From Schizochytrium sp. TIO01 (Eukaryota > Sar > Bigyra > Thraustochytrida > Thraustochytriidae): DNA of 64,000 nucleotides. The translations under genes and the position numbers were made by a program. Shown here one piece after another: positions 45,230-54,935 of the stretch. Location of the stretch: NCBI GenBank assembly GCA_004764695.1, contig SMSO01000033.1, forward strand, positions 325,001-389,000. The letters are read 5' to 3'. Every line of letters begins with the position of its first letter. Positions within the stretch are counted from its first letter, which is position 1. The notes under the pieces were generated by a model. It was not told the origin of the DNA. It made no database searches and saw only the letters and a list, made by a program, of their open reading frames with translations.

Positions 45230-45336
45230 ATCAGCAATCGAGAACCCAGAGGTCCACAGGCGGCCTGGTTTCTTGGTGGTCCGCTTGTGAGGCCTACGTT
45301 CGCATTCGCAGCGTTTTCCTTCTCGCTTGAAGAAAA

Positions 45337-46701
45337 ATGTCTCGGAAGGATAAGACGCCTTCGAAGTCGTCCAAGGATGACGAAGCGGATTTGAAGAAGA
45401 AGTCCGCTGCAGCTGGCGACGAGGAGGAGAAGAAGGAGGGCGACGAGCAGGAGGAGAAGATCAACGCCGCACTTGATGCAGGCGACATTGCTCTTCTCAA
45501 GAGCTACGGTCTCGGTGCGTACACCTTGGCCATCAAGGAGGCTGAGAAGGCTGTCGAGACCACGCTCAAGCGAGTAAACGAGCTGGCCGGCGTGAAGGAA
45601 TCTGACACCGGTCTTGCCCCGCCGAGTCTTTGGGATCTTGTTTCTGACAAGCAGATGATGCAAGAGGAACAGCCCTTGCAAGTAGCCCGCTGCACCAAGA
45701 TTATTGACGCAGATTCTGATGAGGCCAAGTACGTCGTCTCCATCAAACAGATTGCTAAGTTTGTTGTGGCCCTTGATGAGAAACTCTCCCCTACTGATAT
45801 TGAAGAGGGAATGCGTGTTGGAGTTGATCGAAGCAAGTACTCCATCAAGATTCCTCTTCCGCCCAGAATTGACGCTTCCGTATCTCTCATGACGGTTGAG
45901 GACAAGCCCAACGTCACGTATGATGATGTCGGTGGTGCTAAGGAAGGTCTTGAGAAGCTCAGAGAAGTCCTCGAACTACCGCTCCTCCACCCTGAACGGT
46001 TTACGCAGCTGGGAATTGATCCTCCTAAAGGTATCTTGCTGTACGGGCCGCCTGGAACAGGAAAGACCCTATCAGCAAGAGCTTGTGCTAACGGCACAGA
46101 TGCTACGTTCATTCGCGTTATTGGCAGTGAGCTTGTGCAGAAGTATGTTGGAGAGGGAGCCCGTCTTGTGAGAGAGCTTTTTCAAATGGCTCGATCCAAG
46201 AAGGCAGCAATTATCTTCTTTGATGAGATTGATGCTATTGGAGGATCGCGTGAGGGAGGAGACAGCTCGAACGATACGGAGGTCAACCGCACGATGCTTG
46301 AGATTGTGACGCAGCTTGATGGTTTTAGCGCGCGTGGTAACATTAAGGTGCTCATGGCGACAAACAGACCTGATACCCTCGATCCTGCACTCATGCGCCC
46401 TGGTCGACTTGATCGAAAGGTCGAATTCGGTCTACCGGATCTCGAGGGACGTGCACACATTCTACGCATTCACACAAAGTCTATGAGTGTCGAGAAGGGC
46501 ATTCGATTTGAGCTTCTCGCACGTCTGACACCTAATACGACGGGTGCCGAGCTCCGTTCCGTCACGACCGAGGCAGGCATGTTCGCTATTCGTGCTCGAC
46601 GCAAGGTTGTAACTGAAAAAGATTTGCTCGAGGCCGTCAACAAGGTTATCAAGGGCTACCAGAAGTTCTCTTCCACAGCCAAATACATGGTATACAACTG
46701 A
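45337..46701 (+). CDS. RPT1: 26S proteasome regulatory ATPase subunit Rpt1
   Basis: A 454-residue AAA+ ATPase of the proteasome 19S base ring, which unfolds ubiquitinated substrates into the 20S core. The Rpt1/PSMC2 identity rests on the N-terminal segment [11 protein letters not shown], then [15 protein letters not shown] and [13 protein letters not shown], all typical of this subunit, followed by the OB domain. The AAA domain has Walker A GPPGTGKT at about 235-242, Walker [13 protein letters not shown] at about 288-299, sensor-region [22 protein letters not shown], and the end AKYMVYN, resembling the HbYX-like tail. Length is normal (yeast about 467, human about 433). The N-terminal 45 residues are Lys/Glu-rich. 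No intron. Convergent with SMC4. AATAAA at 46811. Confidence 0.98.
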   Translation: MSRKDKTPSKSSKDDEADLKKKSAAAGDEEEKKEGDEQEEKINAALDAGDIALLKSYGLGAYTLAIKEAEKAVETTLKRVNELAGVKESDTGLAPPSLWDLVSDKQMMQEEQPLQVARCTKIIDADSDEAKYVVSIKQIAKFVVALDEKLSPTDIEEGMRVGVDRSKYSIKIPLPPRIDASVSLMTVEDKPNVTYDDVGGAKEGLEKLREVLELPLLHPERFTQLGIDPPKGILLYGPPGTGKTLSARACANGTDATFIRVIGSELVQKYVGEGARLVRELFQMARSKKAAIIFFDEIDAIGGSREGGDSSNDTEVNRTMLEIVTQLDGFSARGNIKVLMATNRPDTLDPALMRPGRLDRKVEFGLPDLEGRAHILRIHTKSMSVEKGIRFELLARLTPNTTGAELRSVTTEAGMFAIRARRKVVTEKDLLEAVNKVIKGYQKFSSTAKYMVYN

Positions 46702-46810
46702 GCAATTGTCTTACTTACCCCTTACATTCAAATCTACATCTTTACAACATAAACATTTGTACTCAAACCATCCTACATTCCATTTCCATGTTTCCCCCCT
46801 TTCTTCAATG

Positions 46811-46816
46811 AATAAA
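46811..46816 (+). promoter_or_regulatory. Candidate poly(A) signal AATAAA
   Basis: Perfect hexamer about 110 nt after the RPT1 stop. Confidence 0.5.
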
Positions 46817-48124
46817 ACGTAGCTAATTTCATAACCTTAATCATTCACTTTCAAAGGTTCATACACTTACTTTAGATAAACTGCTTCCTTTCAATATATA
46901 TGTGAAACAAGAAAGGGGCTGGATTTCTAAGCCAAACCATTGGAGAACCTTCCGAGCCAGAACAGTGTACCGTAACAGTAGGAACTATCCCTATTCTATT
47001 GCGACAGTCTTTTTGTAAGTACGCGAATGTTCATGCCTTGCTTAACAATGTCAAATAAAAAGACAAATGGCTGTACTTGATATCTAACCAGTTTGCCTCG
47101 AATGATGTTATAACCTCCCGAAATTGGCATTTCGTCTTCAAGCTCATTGCCTTCACAGCGCTTAAAATAAAATGAAAAGGTATGAAACTCACCTCAAGAA
47201 GCTCCACTATAGTTAAGAATTTCGTAGAGAGTCTTGTATAGTACTTCGGAATTTTAGTGTGCCGCATGGAGTTCAAAGATGATGATAAAGTAGGGCCAAA
47301 TACTTTCATGGGTACGCGTAAAATTTTGCTACCAACTTAGCGTGGATATCGAATTTATGTAATAGCAAGATATCTTTAAACCAAACCAATAGCGAAAGCT
47401 AGATAATAGTCCATTTCATCTGTGGGTAACAAGAAGTGGAAGGCCAAGCCGTCACACTGGTTATTTCTTTTCAACCCTCTCTTAAACAGAAGAAAATTAT
47501 CCCATTAATGTGCTTGTCATTGCCTGACTATGAATCACGAACTTAAGCTGTCGTTGGGTGAAGCGCGACATTCGGTTGAGTCAACACACAAGCAAATTGG
47601 ATATCAAAGTGTATAAACAATAATTGGAATTATGAAACTATTTTGTTGGCTGTACAATCAAGTTTTTTATGTAGCCAGTGGTGGACTACAGCAGTACTAA
47701 AGTTATAATACTAAAACCAGCATGTTCGCATCGATCTAAGTTGCCATGCCAACAACAAAACCAACATGGCGGGAACGCTGACTGACTGTATGTATCAAGA
47801 ATGCAGAACCTAAATTTAAGAAATAACATCAGTAGTTTGGGAAATTTATGTACTCGAATTTTTATCCTGCCCTGCAACAAGCTAGTTGGACGCCCCATAG
47901 CCTCATCTTTGCGTGAAGAGTCAGTAAGGTGCCATGGATCTGGAGATGAGACGAAAGAGAAGAAGCGTAGAACATATCCTCGCAAAAGAGAAAATTTCAA
48001 AGTTTAAAATGTACGTATTTCTTGGGTTTATAGAAAGAATAAAACGGATAGAGTGATGATGTGTAAACAATTTGTGTTGAGTTCAGGCTTGTATTGTAGA
48101 AAATGGTCAAGAACATCACAATTT
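46817..48124. other. Convergent intergenic region between RPT1 and SMC4
   Basis: AT-rich unique sequence with frames below 105 codons and no motif. It serves as the 3' region of both genes. No gene seen. Confidence 0.6.
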
Positions 48125-51100
48125 CTATTGTGTGTTAGTCTCGACTGTGGCAAGAGGCTGCCTTGCCTCCTTGGACTTGCCCTCGATCTTCAGCTTTGCT
48201 TTTTGGCGCTGAGCATGGGCAATCGCAGTGAGATTTGCTGCACGCATAACCTTGGCCGGGTTGATGGTGATCGACTTAGTGGCGTCGTGCGTCTTATAGA
48301 TACCGACGAGGCGATCGGCAAGCTCAAACATATTGTTACGGAGAGAAATGACAATAAATTGAGCGTTGCGCGTACGCTCCTTAATATAGTTTCCAATGAT
48401 AGAAACATTCTTGAAATCAAGGGCAGCATCAATTTCGTCCATCACGTACAAGGGTGTCGGCTTGTAGTGATGAAGCGCAAACACTAGTGCCAGTGAACTA
48501 AGTGTTTTTTCACCACCACTGAGGTTGGCAGTCACCTTCCAAGACTTTTTGGGAGGTCGAACACTGAGCACGAGACCTTCGGAGAATGGGTCGCAGCTGT
48601 CTACGAGCTCAAGTTCGGCGTCACCACCAAGAGTGATCATTTGATACATTTCCTTGAGCTTAAGCGTAATTTGTGAAAATCCAGCCATGAACTCAGTAAG
48701 ACGCTTCTTACGAAGCACCTCACAAGCCTCACGCGCGGAGTCGCGTTCCTGTGTAGCAGAGTCGAGATCCTGAATACGGCTCTTGTACTCGGCATCGCGG
48801 GCACGGTACTCCTCGATCGCGCTAAGGTTGACAACCTTTTTCAGTTTGGCCACCTCGCTATCGAGAGTGTCAATTTCAGCATTGAGCAAGTTCAGATCTA
48901 GTTCAGCAAGTTGTTCGTCAGTGAGGTTCTGCAGAGACATCACCGGACCACTACGTCTGCGGTTCTTAGCACTAGATGTGGCCTTCTTAGACTCTTGTTC
49001 TTCGCCCTCCTGATCCTCGTTCTCTTCCTTGTCTTCAGCGTCATCTTCATGATCCTTAGCAGGGTCAACTTCCTCGTCACCTTCCTCGACGTCCTTAGCA
49101 TCTTGGTCCTTCATGGCTTCGTTCTCCTCAACTGCGTCAACATCGTCATCTTCTTCATCATTCTGCTCAACTTCGCTAGTCGGTGCAAGATGAGCACGCT
49201 CCTTTGCAATACTAGTAAAGTTCTCACGAAGCTTTTCAAGCTCAGCTTCAAGGCCTTCAATAGCCCGTTGCTTCTGCGGTAAATCGTTATTTTCGTACTG
49301 CTTGAATTGACCCCGCATCTCAATTAGGAGTTCCTGAACCTTGTTGTACTTCTTGGCATGATCTGCAAACTTCACTTGAATTGCCTCGAGCTCCTCACGC
49401 TTAGTCTTCTCTTCACCTTCTACTGCTTCCTTCTCCTGAAGCACGGCAAATGCTTCTTCTTCCATGTTCTTAACTTCGGCTTTCAATTCTTCGATACGCT
49501 TTTCGTTGGCCTCCACCTCTGCCTGAGCTTCTTCCATTGCCGCCTGTGCCTTCTCCGCCTTCGTCTGAGAAGTCTTTACTTCGCTTTGGGCCTTCATGTG
49601 AGCCTTACGGTTGGTCTCGATGTTCTTCTCAATCTCTGCAAGACGGTTACGAAGAGACTTTTCCTTTGGACCACCAAGCTCGGCAATTTTCTGGTGCAAT
49701 GCGGAGGTTTCTTGTTCGAGGGCAGCAAGGTTGGCATGCGCCTTGTCAAAGACCTTTTGCAGGCTTTTTCTCTCAGATTCGAGCTTCGAAAGACGTTTGC
49801 TTTCTTCCTTGGAAAGCTCACAGCGTGGTTCGAGCTCAGCGATACTTTCATGAAGAACTTGCTCCTGCTTGGCAAGCTCCTCGACCTCAAGCCTCATTTT
49901 GGGGATCATGCGGTTGAGTTCGCTGATGAGCTTCTCAAGTCGCACGCGCTCCTTTGAAAGTGCAAGCTTATGCTTGCGAAGATCCTGCAGCTCCTGGATG
50001 AGTGCTTCGGTGTTACGCTGCATCTCGTCAACCTTCTCCTGAGTTACAAGCCCAAACTCATCATCCTCATCATCATCGTTTTCACTCTTGTGCTGAGCTG
50101 CCTTTGACTCGGATGCGCTCAGAAGCATCGCACCTCGTTTAACCTTGCGACCTCCACCAGCCATTGTACCCGAGGTATCAATGACCTCTCCTGCAAGTGT
50201 CACCACGCGGTGCACGCACTTATCACCTTTGTACGCAATTCGGACTGCCTGATCGAGGTCTTCTGCGACGAGTGTATCACGCATCGCATAGTAGAATGCG
50301 GTTCTAAATCGTTCATCACGCGGTTTGACAAGGTCGAAAAGTCGAGGCACATTTTCGGGGGTCTCTAGTTTACGATCCATCTTCTCCCGCAAGTGCTTGA
50401 ACTTCTCCAGAATCGCAAACGTGGCTCGACCAAGATTCCGTTTACGCAGGAACTCTACGCAGGCCTCAGCGTCTGTGGTCTTCTCTGTCACAAGATATCC
50501 GAGGCCTCCGCATGCAGTGGAAACGGCGACATCGTATTTGGGGTCGATTGACCCTAGATCTCCAAGGCGGCCGTAAAGATCAGTCTTAGACAGCGCTCCC
50601 TTCTTATCAGACTTCGCTTCCATCAAACTGCGCAGAAGAACGCCTTGATTGGCAGTTTGTGCGAGCTGTGCCTTTGCGCCCTCAGTCTTGGCACGAGCCT
50701 TGCTGACCTTGCCCTCGAGGTCTGTCTCCTTGGCTGCTGCTTCTTCAAATTCAGCATTCACTTTCTCTAGGTCGTTCTGTGCCCTTTTAAGGTCCTTCTC
50801 AGCTTGCTTGATCTCCTGAGGACGAGATGCAACTGCAGCTTGGAGTTCCTGCGCTTTCTCGCGAGCCTGCTCAAGCTGCGCTTTAGCAGACTCAGTGCTT
50901 TCGCGGACAAGGTCGATCTCGGTTCCAGCCACATCGAGTTTAGACTTGGCAGCAGCCGCCTCTTCGCTCAATGGAGCCAGGTTTTGCTGCTTGGCCTCAA
51001 GTTCTGCTCGGAGCTGACTAGTCTCGCCCTGGAGGGACTCAAAGAGAGCCTCGAGCTGGGCTTCTGTAGACTTTCGAGCCTCCAAAAGATCTTCTGCTGC

Positions 51101-52324
51101 GGACTCGAGCTGGGGCACGGTCTCTTCTGCCGCCTTTTGTGATGCCAGAAGCAGCTTCTTTTGAGCCTTTTCATGCTTTGCTACGCTCTTTGCGAGCTCC
51201 TTGGTCTGGCCTTGGGCGTGCTTGAGATTCTCGCGGATTTTGATATCCTCACGTTCAAAGTTTGCCCAGGCCTTTTCGCTTTTCTGCAAACGGTCAGTGA
51301 GCGCTGCATGCTCTTTATTGAGGGTCTTGAGCTCTGCCTTGAGTGCATTCTCCTCTGCAGTTGCTGTCGCCGAGGATTCCTCTTCTTCGCTAAGGCGTTC
51401 CGCGAGCTTGTCTCGTTTCGTTTCAATTTCTGCAAGCTCTTTTCGGTTCCTGCTGAGATGGTACTGAATCATAGCGCCTCGTTTCTGGATAAGCTGCGAT
51501 TCCTTTCGCAAGAAGTCCTCCGCTTCGTTCTTCGCATCCTCGAGACTATCCTTTTCCTTTTCTACAACCTTGACGCGACCAAGTTTCTCGGTTCGTGCCT
51601 GCGTCAACTCCTCCACCGACTTTGATGCTTCCTCGATAGCCTCGAGATATTTGTTCGATCCAATGATCTCTTCAAGATACTCCAAAAGACCTTCTTCATG
51701 CGGTGATTGTCCTTTGGGTTTCATGAGTGAGATCTGTTCAACCTCACCCTGAAGAATCAAGAAGCGATTGTTGTGCAGGTCAATGCCTCTGGTCTGCAAA
51801 AGGTCTGCAACTTCGGAGAACGATTTTTTCTTACCGTCGACGTAGTAGTCTGATTTGTTGTTGCGGTCTGCCACGCGGCTTACCTCGAGGAGCGAGCCAG
51901 GAACAACGTCGAAGCCTTCGTCGTCGTCCTCGTTGACGTACTCCCTGTCGATGATGTTCTGAAAATACACGGTGACCTTGGCGAACTCGCAGTCCGGGTG
52001 CGCCGTGGAATTATGGATGAGCTCAGAGACCTTGTTGAGGCGGAGTTTCTTTGCACGTTTGCCGAAGACGAAGAGCATAGCGTCGATCACGTTGGACTTA
52101 CCACTTCCGTTTGGGCCGACGACGGCACTGAAGCACTTATGGAAAGGACCAATACGCTTAACGCCAGCATATGACTTGAAGTTCTCAAGAACCATTTCGC
52201 GGATCATCAGTCTTGAGCCAGGGAAAGGGCTATCGTGGACTTTAGGAGCAGTGGAGTCCACCACGGGATCGTCGTGGATGCCTTCATTTTGGCCATCAGA
52301 CAGTGAGGGATCTGACATTCTCAC
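48125..52324 (-). CDS. SMC4: Condensin subunit SMC4
   Basis: A 1399-residue SMC ATPase. The N-terminal head starts MIREMVLENFKSYAG with Walker A GPNGSGKS at 68-75. Long coiled coils flank a hinge at about 560-715 (GVLLRSL, YDVAVSTACGGLGYLV). The C-terminal head has QITLKLKEMYQMITLGGDAELE, signature LSGGEKTLSSLALVFALHHY near 1267-1286 and Walker B YVMDEIDAALDF near 1291-1303. The wording EFMAGF, TLGGDAELELVDS and HHYKPTPLYVMDEIDAALD is specific to SMC4 rather than SMC1-3. It acts with SMC2 and non-SMC subunits in mitotic chromosome condensation. It carries an acidic low-complexity insertion of about 75 residues in the C-terminal coiled coil (about 1048-1121). No intron is needed over 4.2 kb. 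The first Met gives about 40 residues before the conserved head. Confidence 0.98.
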   Translation of the reverse strand: MRMSDPSLSDGQNEGIHDDPVVDSTAPKVHDSPFPGSRLMIREMVLENFKSYAGVKRIGPFHKCFSAVVGPNGSGKSNVIDAMLFVFGKRAKKLRLNKVSELIHNSTAHPDCEFAKVTVYFQNIIDREYVNEDDDEGFDVVPGSLLEVSRVADRNNKSDYYVDGKKKSFSEVADLLQTRGIDLHNNRFLILQGEVEQISLMKPKGQSPHEEGLLEYLEEIIGSNKYLEAIEEASKSVEELTQARTEKLGRVKVVEKEKDSLEDAKNEAEDFLRKESQLIQKRGAMIQYHLSRNRKELAEIETKRDKLAERLSEEEESSATATAEENALKAELKTLNKEHAALTDRLQKSEKAWANFEREDIKIRENLKHAQGQTKELAKSVAKHEKAQKKLLLASQKAAEETVPQLESAAEDLLEARKSTEAQLEALFESLQGETSQLRAELEAKQQNLAPLSEEAAAAKSKLDVAGTEIDLVRESTESAKAQLEQAREKAQELQAAVASRPQEIKQAEKDLKRAQNDLEKVNAEFEEAAAKETDLEGKVSKARAKTEGAKAQLAQTANQGVLLRSLMEAKSDKKGALSKTDLYGRLGDLGSIDPKYDVAVSTACGGLGYLVTEKTTDAEACVEFLRKRNLGRATFAILEKFKHLREKMDRKLETPENVPRLFDLVKPRDERFRTAFYYAMRDTLVAEDLDQAVRIAYKGDKCVHRVVTLAGEVIDTSGTMAGGGRKVKRGAMLLSASESKAAQHKSENDDDEDDEFGLVTQEKVDEMQRNTEALIQELQDLRKHKLALSKERVRLEKLISELNRMIPKMRLEVEELAKQEQVLHESIAELEPRCELSKEESKRLSKLESERKSLQKVFDKAHANLAALEQETSALHQKIAELGGPKEKSLRNRLAEIEKNIETNRKAHMKAQSEVKTSQTKAEKAQAAMEEAQAEVEANEKRIEELKAEVKNMEEEAFAVLQEKEAVEGEEKTKREELEAIQVKFADHAKKYNKVQELLIEMRGQFKQYENNDLPQKQRAIEGLEAELEKLRENFTSIAKERAHLAPTSEVEQNDEEDDDVDAVEENEAMKDQDAKDVEEGDEEVDPAKDHEDDAEDKEENEDQEGEEQESKKATSSAKNRRRSGPVMSLQNLTDEQLAELDLNLLNAEIDTLDSEVAKLKKVVNLSAIEEYRARDAEYKSRIQDLDSATQERDSAREACEVLRKKRLTEFMAGFSQITLKLKEMYQMITLGGDAELELVDSCDPFSEGLVLSVRPPKKSWKVTANLSGGEKTLSSLALVFALHHYKPTPLYVMDEIDAALDFKNVSIIGNYIKERTRNAQFIVISLRNNMFELADRLVGIYKTHDATKSITINPAKVMRAANLTAIAHAQRQKAKLKIEGKSKEARQPLATVETNTQ
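48960..49180 (-). repeat. Acidic low-complexity insert within SMC4
   Basis: Glu/Asp-rich coding stretch in the SMC4 C-terminal coiled coil, ending with basic NRRRSGP just before the conserved MSLQNLTDEQLAEL segment. Confidence 0.8.
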
Positions 52325-54017
52325 CGGCAGGCAACCCTCGAAATCGCCGCAAGCACACCCAAATGACCTTGCAGCAGCCCTGCGAAGGTCTCGCGTTTGC
52401 CGCTACTCGAGGTGTCTTCCCTCCCTTCGCAAGAAATAGAGAACTGGTTTCCGTCTTCAATTCAACTCCAAAAGAAATAATAACCAAAAATTAAGCAGCA
52501 GTTTTACATTTTCTGTCTGCTAACTGCCGGGGAAACTGGTACTTGGTCCCCTCTCCAGAATCATTTGACTGCGTGGATATTGACAGAAACTCTGGATCCA
52601 AGAGCCATGCCTTGTTAAATGACACTATGGTACCTCAAGTGTTCTTCAGGGCCTTAAATTGTCAAGATTGCGCTTGTATTGGTCGAGAAATTATCGATTG
52701 AATCCTCCAGTGGAGATCAGAGTCTTGATCTGCGGAATTACGGATAACCGTCGAGGACTACTACAGAAAAAGGTAAGAGGCACATAAGAGTGCTGCACTT
52801 GAGAAAGATGGGCTAGTTCATTATCACTGCTAGTGTTTATATTAATCAGTACTAGGCACAGATAGTAGTTATTAAGTCATAGTAGTACCTTATTATAGTC
52901 CAAGTTCTATTCTAAGTAAGTAGTAGGTAGTAGGTACCTACTACCAATCTATAAGTAGTTATTTAATTCATAGAAGTCTCTCATAACAACGTAAGGAAAA
53001 TAATTATTCGAGATTATAAATGCAAGAGAAACTAGTTGCATCTACTCAGATTGGGGTATCCATCGCAGCAGTCACTGAGTCGATTCGGAAAACTCAAGTA
53101 GATGTGTGAAGGGAGAGAAAAACTGGCATTGATTGTTCAAGGATGTTATCTTTTTTTATTGCTTTGTTCTGCAACTTATGGGTTAACTTTTTTCTGATAG
53201 GTAGCACAACCTGGGTTCTTCTTTTTGCCTGTAGGTTTGCAAGAGATAATCAAGGACATTTGTATTCCCTGCACATCGAAACAGGCGAAGGAGTGATTAA
53301 GCCTTGTGGACTAGGTTGTAAGACCAATAACTGCATGAATGTCTGAAGCTGCCTTGCTATGTTCTTGTTTTCATTTTTAAAAAAATAGTGACAATAAATA
53401 TAGAATGATAAACAAGAAACTGAGTTTTCGTGAATAAGATATTCCCTCATAAGAGGATAACCTTAGCCATTCCTTTGTTTCAATCAAAATCCATGTCCAA
53501 GCATGCATGGCACAAACAAAAGCTTACTAACATAGCACTAAATTACATCAATACTATGTCTGTGTTTCCTTTGATTTTCAAGTAAACGATGGAGTCCTAA
53601 CTCTCTACTGCAGGCGAAAAGACAGATTATGTTGATATGAGTAACCGAAACTGGGTCATTGTTTATAAGCAGCAATTCGTGTTTTCATAGTGGCTATTCC
53701 ATGGTGAAGTCCATAACTCTTCAGCTATCTCTCCCCTGCAACTTCATGAGGGAAAGCCAAATCTCCGAATAGCCGTTAGAAGTCCTAGTCAATGCCGACT
53801 TGTCAAGTACACACGCAAGGCTGTATAAATAAATGATAATGTTTTAGACAGTTTCATAGTGGAGAGCGGATCAGCCCATCGTGTGCAGCAAAAGCCAGAG
53901 GAATTGATACTTCTCGAACATAAAGCTTGAGGCACCCCGCGGCTAGGTGTATCGAGCGACACACACACAACCGTAAGTATTTTGTGAGAATACATCTCTT
54001 TTTAAGAGAAGCTAAAA
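52325..54017. other. Divergent intergenic region between SMC4 and the ankyrin gene
   Basis: About 1.7 kb with a 20-bp perfect palindrome at 52926-52945, AT-rich unique sequence and a 67-codon hydrophobic frame at 53143-53346 (+) with no further support. It probably holds two promoters. Confidence 0.55.
52926..52945. other. 20-bp perfect palindrome centred on GGTACC
   Basis: GGTAGTAGGTACCTACTACC reads the same on both strands. It lies in the SMC4/ankyrin divergent spacer, within a longer TAGTAGG-rich patch. Confidence 0.85.
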
Positions 54018-54536
54018 ATGGTTCACGCATATCGTGCCGATGATATGTGGGATGTAGCTGCGAATGGTCAACTCAAGAAGTTGCAACAGCATATCCGGGC
54101 TCGTACAAGCGTGCATCGAGCCCAACACAGAGTGGGAGGTGTTGACGAACCATGTGCTGTCTCAGGTTGGACAGCTCTTCATTTTGCGGCAGCGAACGGA
54201 CGCTTTCGCGCGGCCAAGATGCTTTTGGAGTACGGAGCTGACATCTGGACCCAAACTCGAAGTACTGGTGAAAGTGCAATGCATTTAGCTGCACGAAATT
54301 CGCAAACAAGGGTTGTAAAATTGTTTTTGACATGCTGCGACGGCCTGGACGAGTTTGTAAATGACCACGATGGAAACTCTGTAGTGCATGCAGCTTGCAC
54401 GTCCGGAAATCTTGATTTGGTGAGGGTTTTCTTTGATCGTTTCTCAGCTCAAAGCCTGGCGCTATTGGTAGAGCCGGGGGAGTTTTCTGAAGAAATAGAC
54501 GATTATTTGGAAGAAATGCTGGAGGGGTACTTGTAG
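54018..54536 (+). CDS. Small ankyrin-repeat protein
   Basis: A 172-residue protein. It has three to four ankyrin repeats over about 10-145: a first degenerate unit (DDMWDVAANGQLKKLQQHI), then SGWTALHFAAANGRFRAAKMLLEYGADI, split here as SGWTALHFAAANG and RFRAAKMLLEYGADI, then GESAMHLAARNSQTRVVKLFL and GNSVVHAACTSGNLDLVRVFF. An acidic tail follows (EEIDDYLEEMLEGYL). Such proteins bind partner proteins; the partner is unknown. The start ATG is preceded by an A-rich leader (GCTAAAAATGG). It is convergent with the PP2C gene, leaving about 400 bp between stops. Confidence 0.8.
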   Translation: MVHAYRADDMWDVAANGQLKKLQQHIRARTSVHRAQHRVGGVDEPCAVSGWTALHFAAANGRFRAAKMLLEYGADIWTQTRSTGESAMHLAARNSQTRVVKLFLTCCDGLDEFVNDHDGNSVVHAACTSGNLDLVRVFFDRFSAQSLALLVEPGEFSEEIDDYLEEMLEGYL

Positions 54537-54935
54537 AAGGTCATTTACATGAGCTTGCCCAAGCCAAAACGAAACAATTTTAAATTAAAGAATGATTCCA
54601 CTATAAGAGGGCGGTTGCAATGCTCGGCCTGATGATAGCTTCTTACAACAAAAACTTGCATTGCCACATTCACGTTAACAATTCATCGAACGCATCCATA
54701 GATAATGTACTGAGACTCCCCAAACCCTATCTTCTTTAATGAGTAGATAAGTGGTTAGAAAATGTAATCAAATAAATAAGATAAGAAAAAAGATATATTT
54801 TTGCACATGAGAGAATGTAAAATATGGGTTTTTGTGTTCGAAAGTATTTGCTGGGGTGCTTTATAGTATGTAAAATGCTTGATTGCATTGCCCCTGCGTT
54901 GCACTATAATGCAAAGACAAAGACTGATCAATATA
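54537..54935. other. Convergent intergenic region, no gene
   Basis: AT-rich 3' region of the ankyrin and PP2C genes, with an AATAAA-like AAATAAATAAG at about 54770 on the plus strand. Confidence 0.6.

Larger units (their letters stand above)
43932..45336. other. Intergenic region upstream of RPT1
   Basis: Contains a (GTT)n run at 44741-44773 and a (GATC)n run at 45211-45229. An 84-codon plus frame at 44835-45089 begins with a hydrophobic stretch (LFIAVILILFAIW) and could be a small membrane protein, but nothing supports it beyond that. Confidence 0.5.

Noticed and set aside
53143-53346. 67-codon hydrophobic plus frame
   Set aside because: Short, no conserved feature, in AT-rich intergenic DNA. 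Likely chance.
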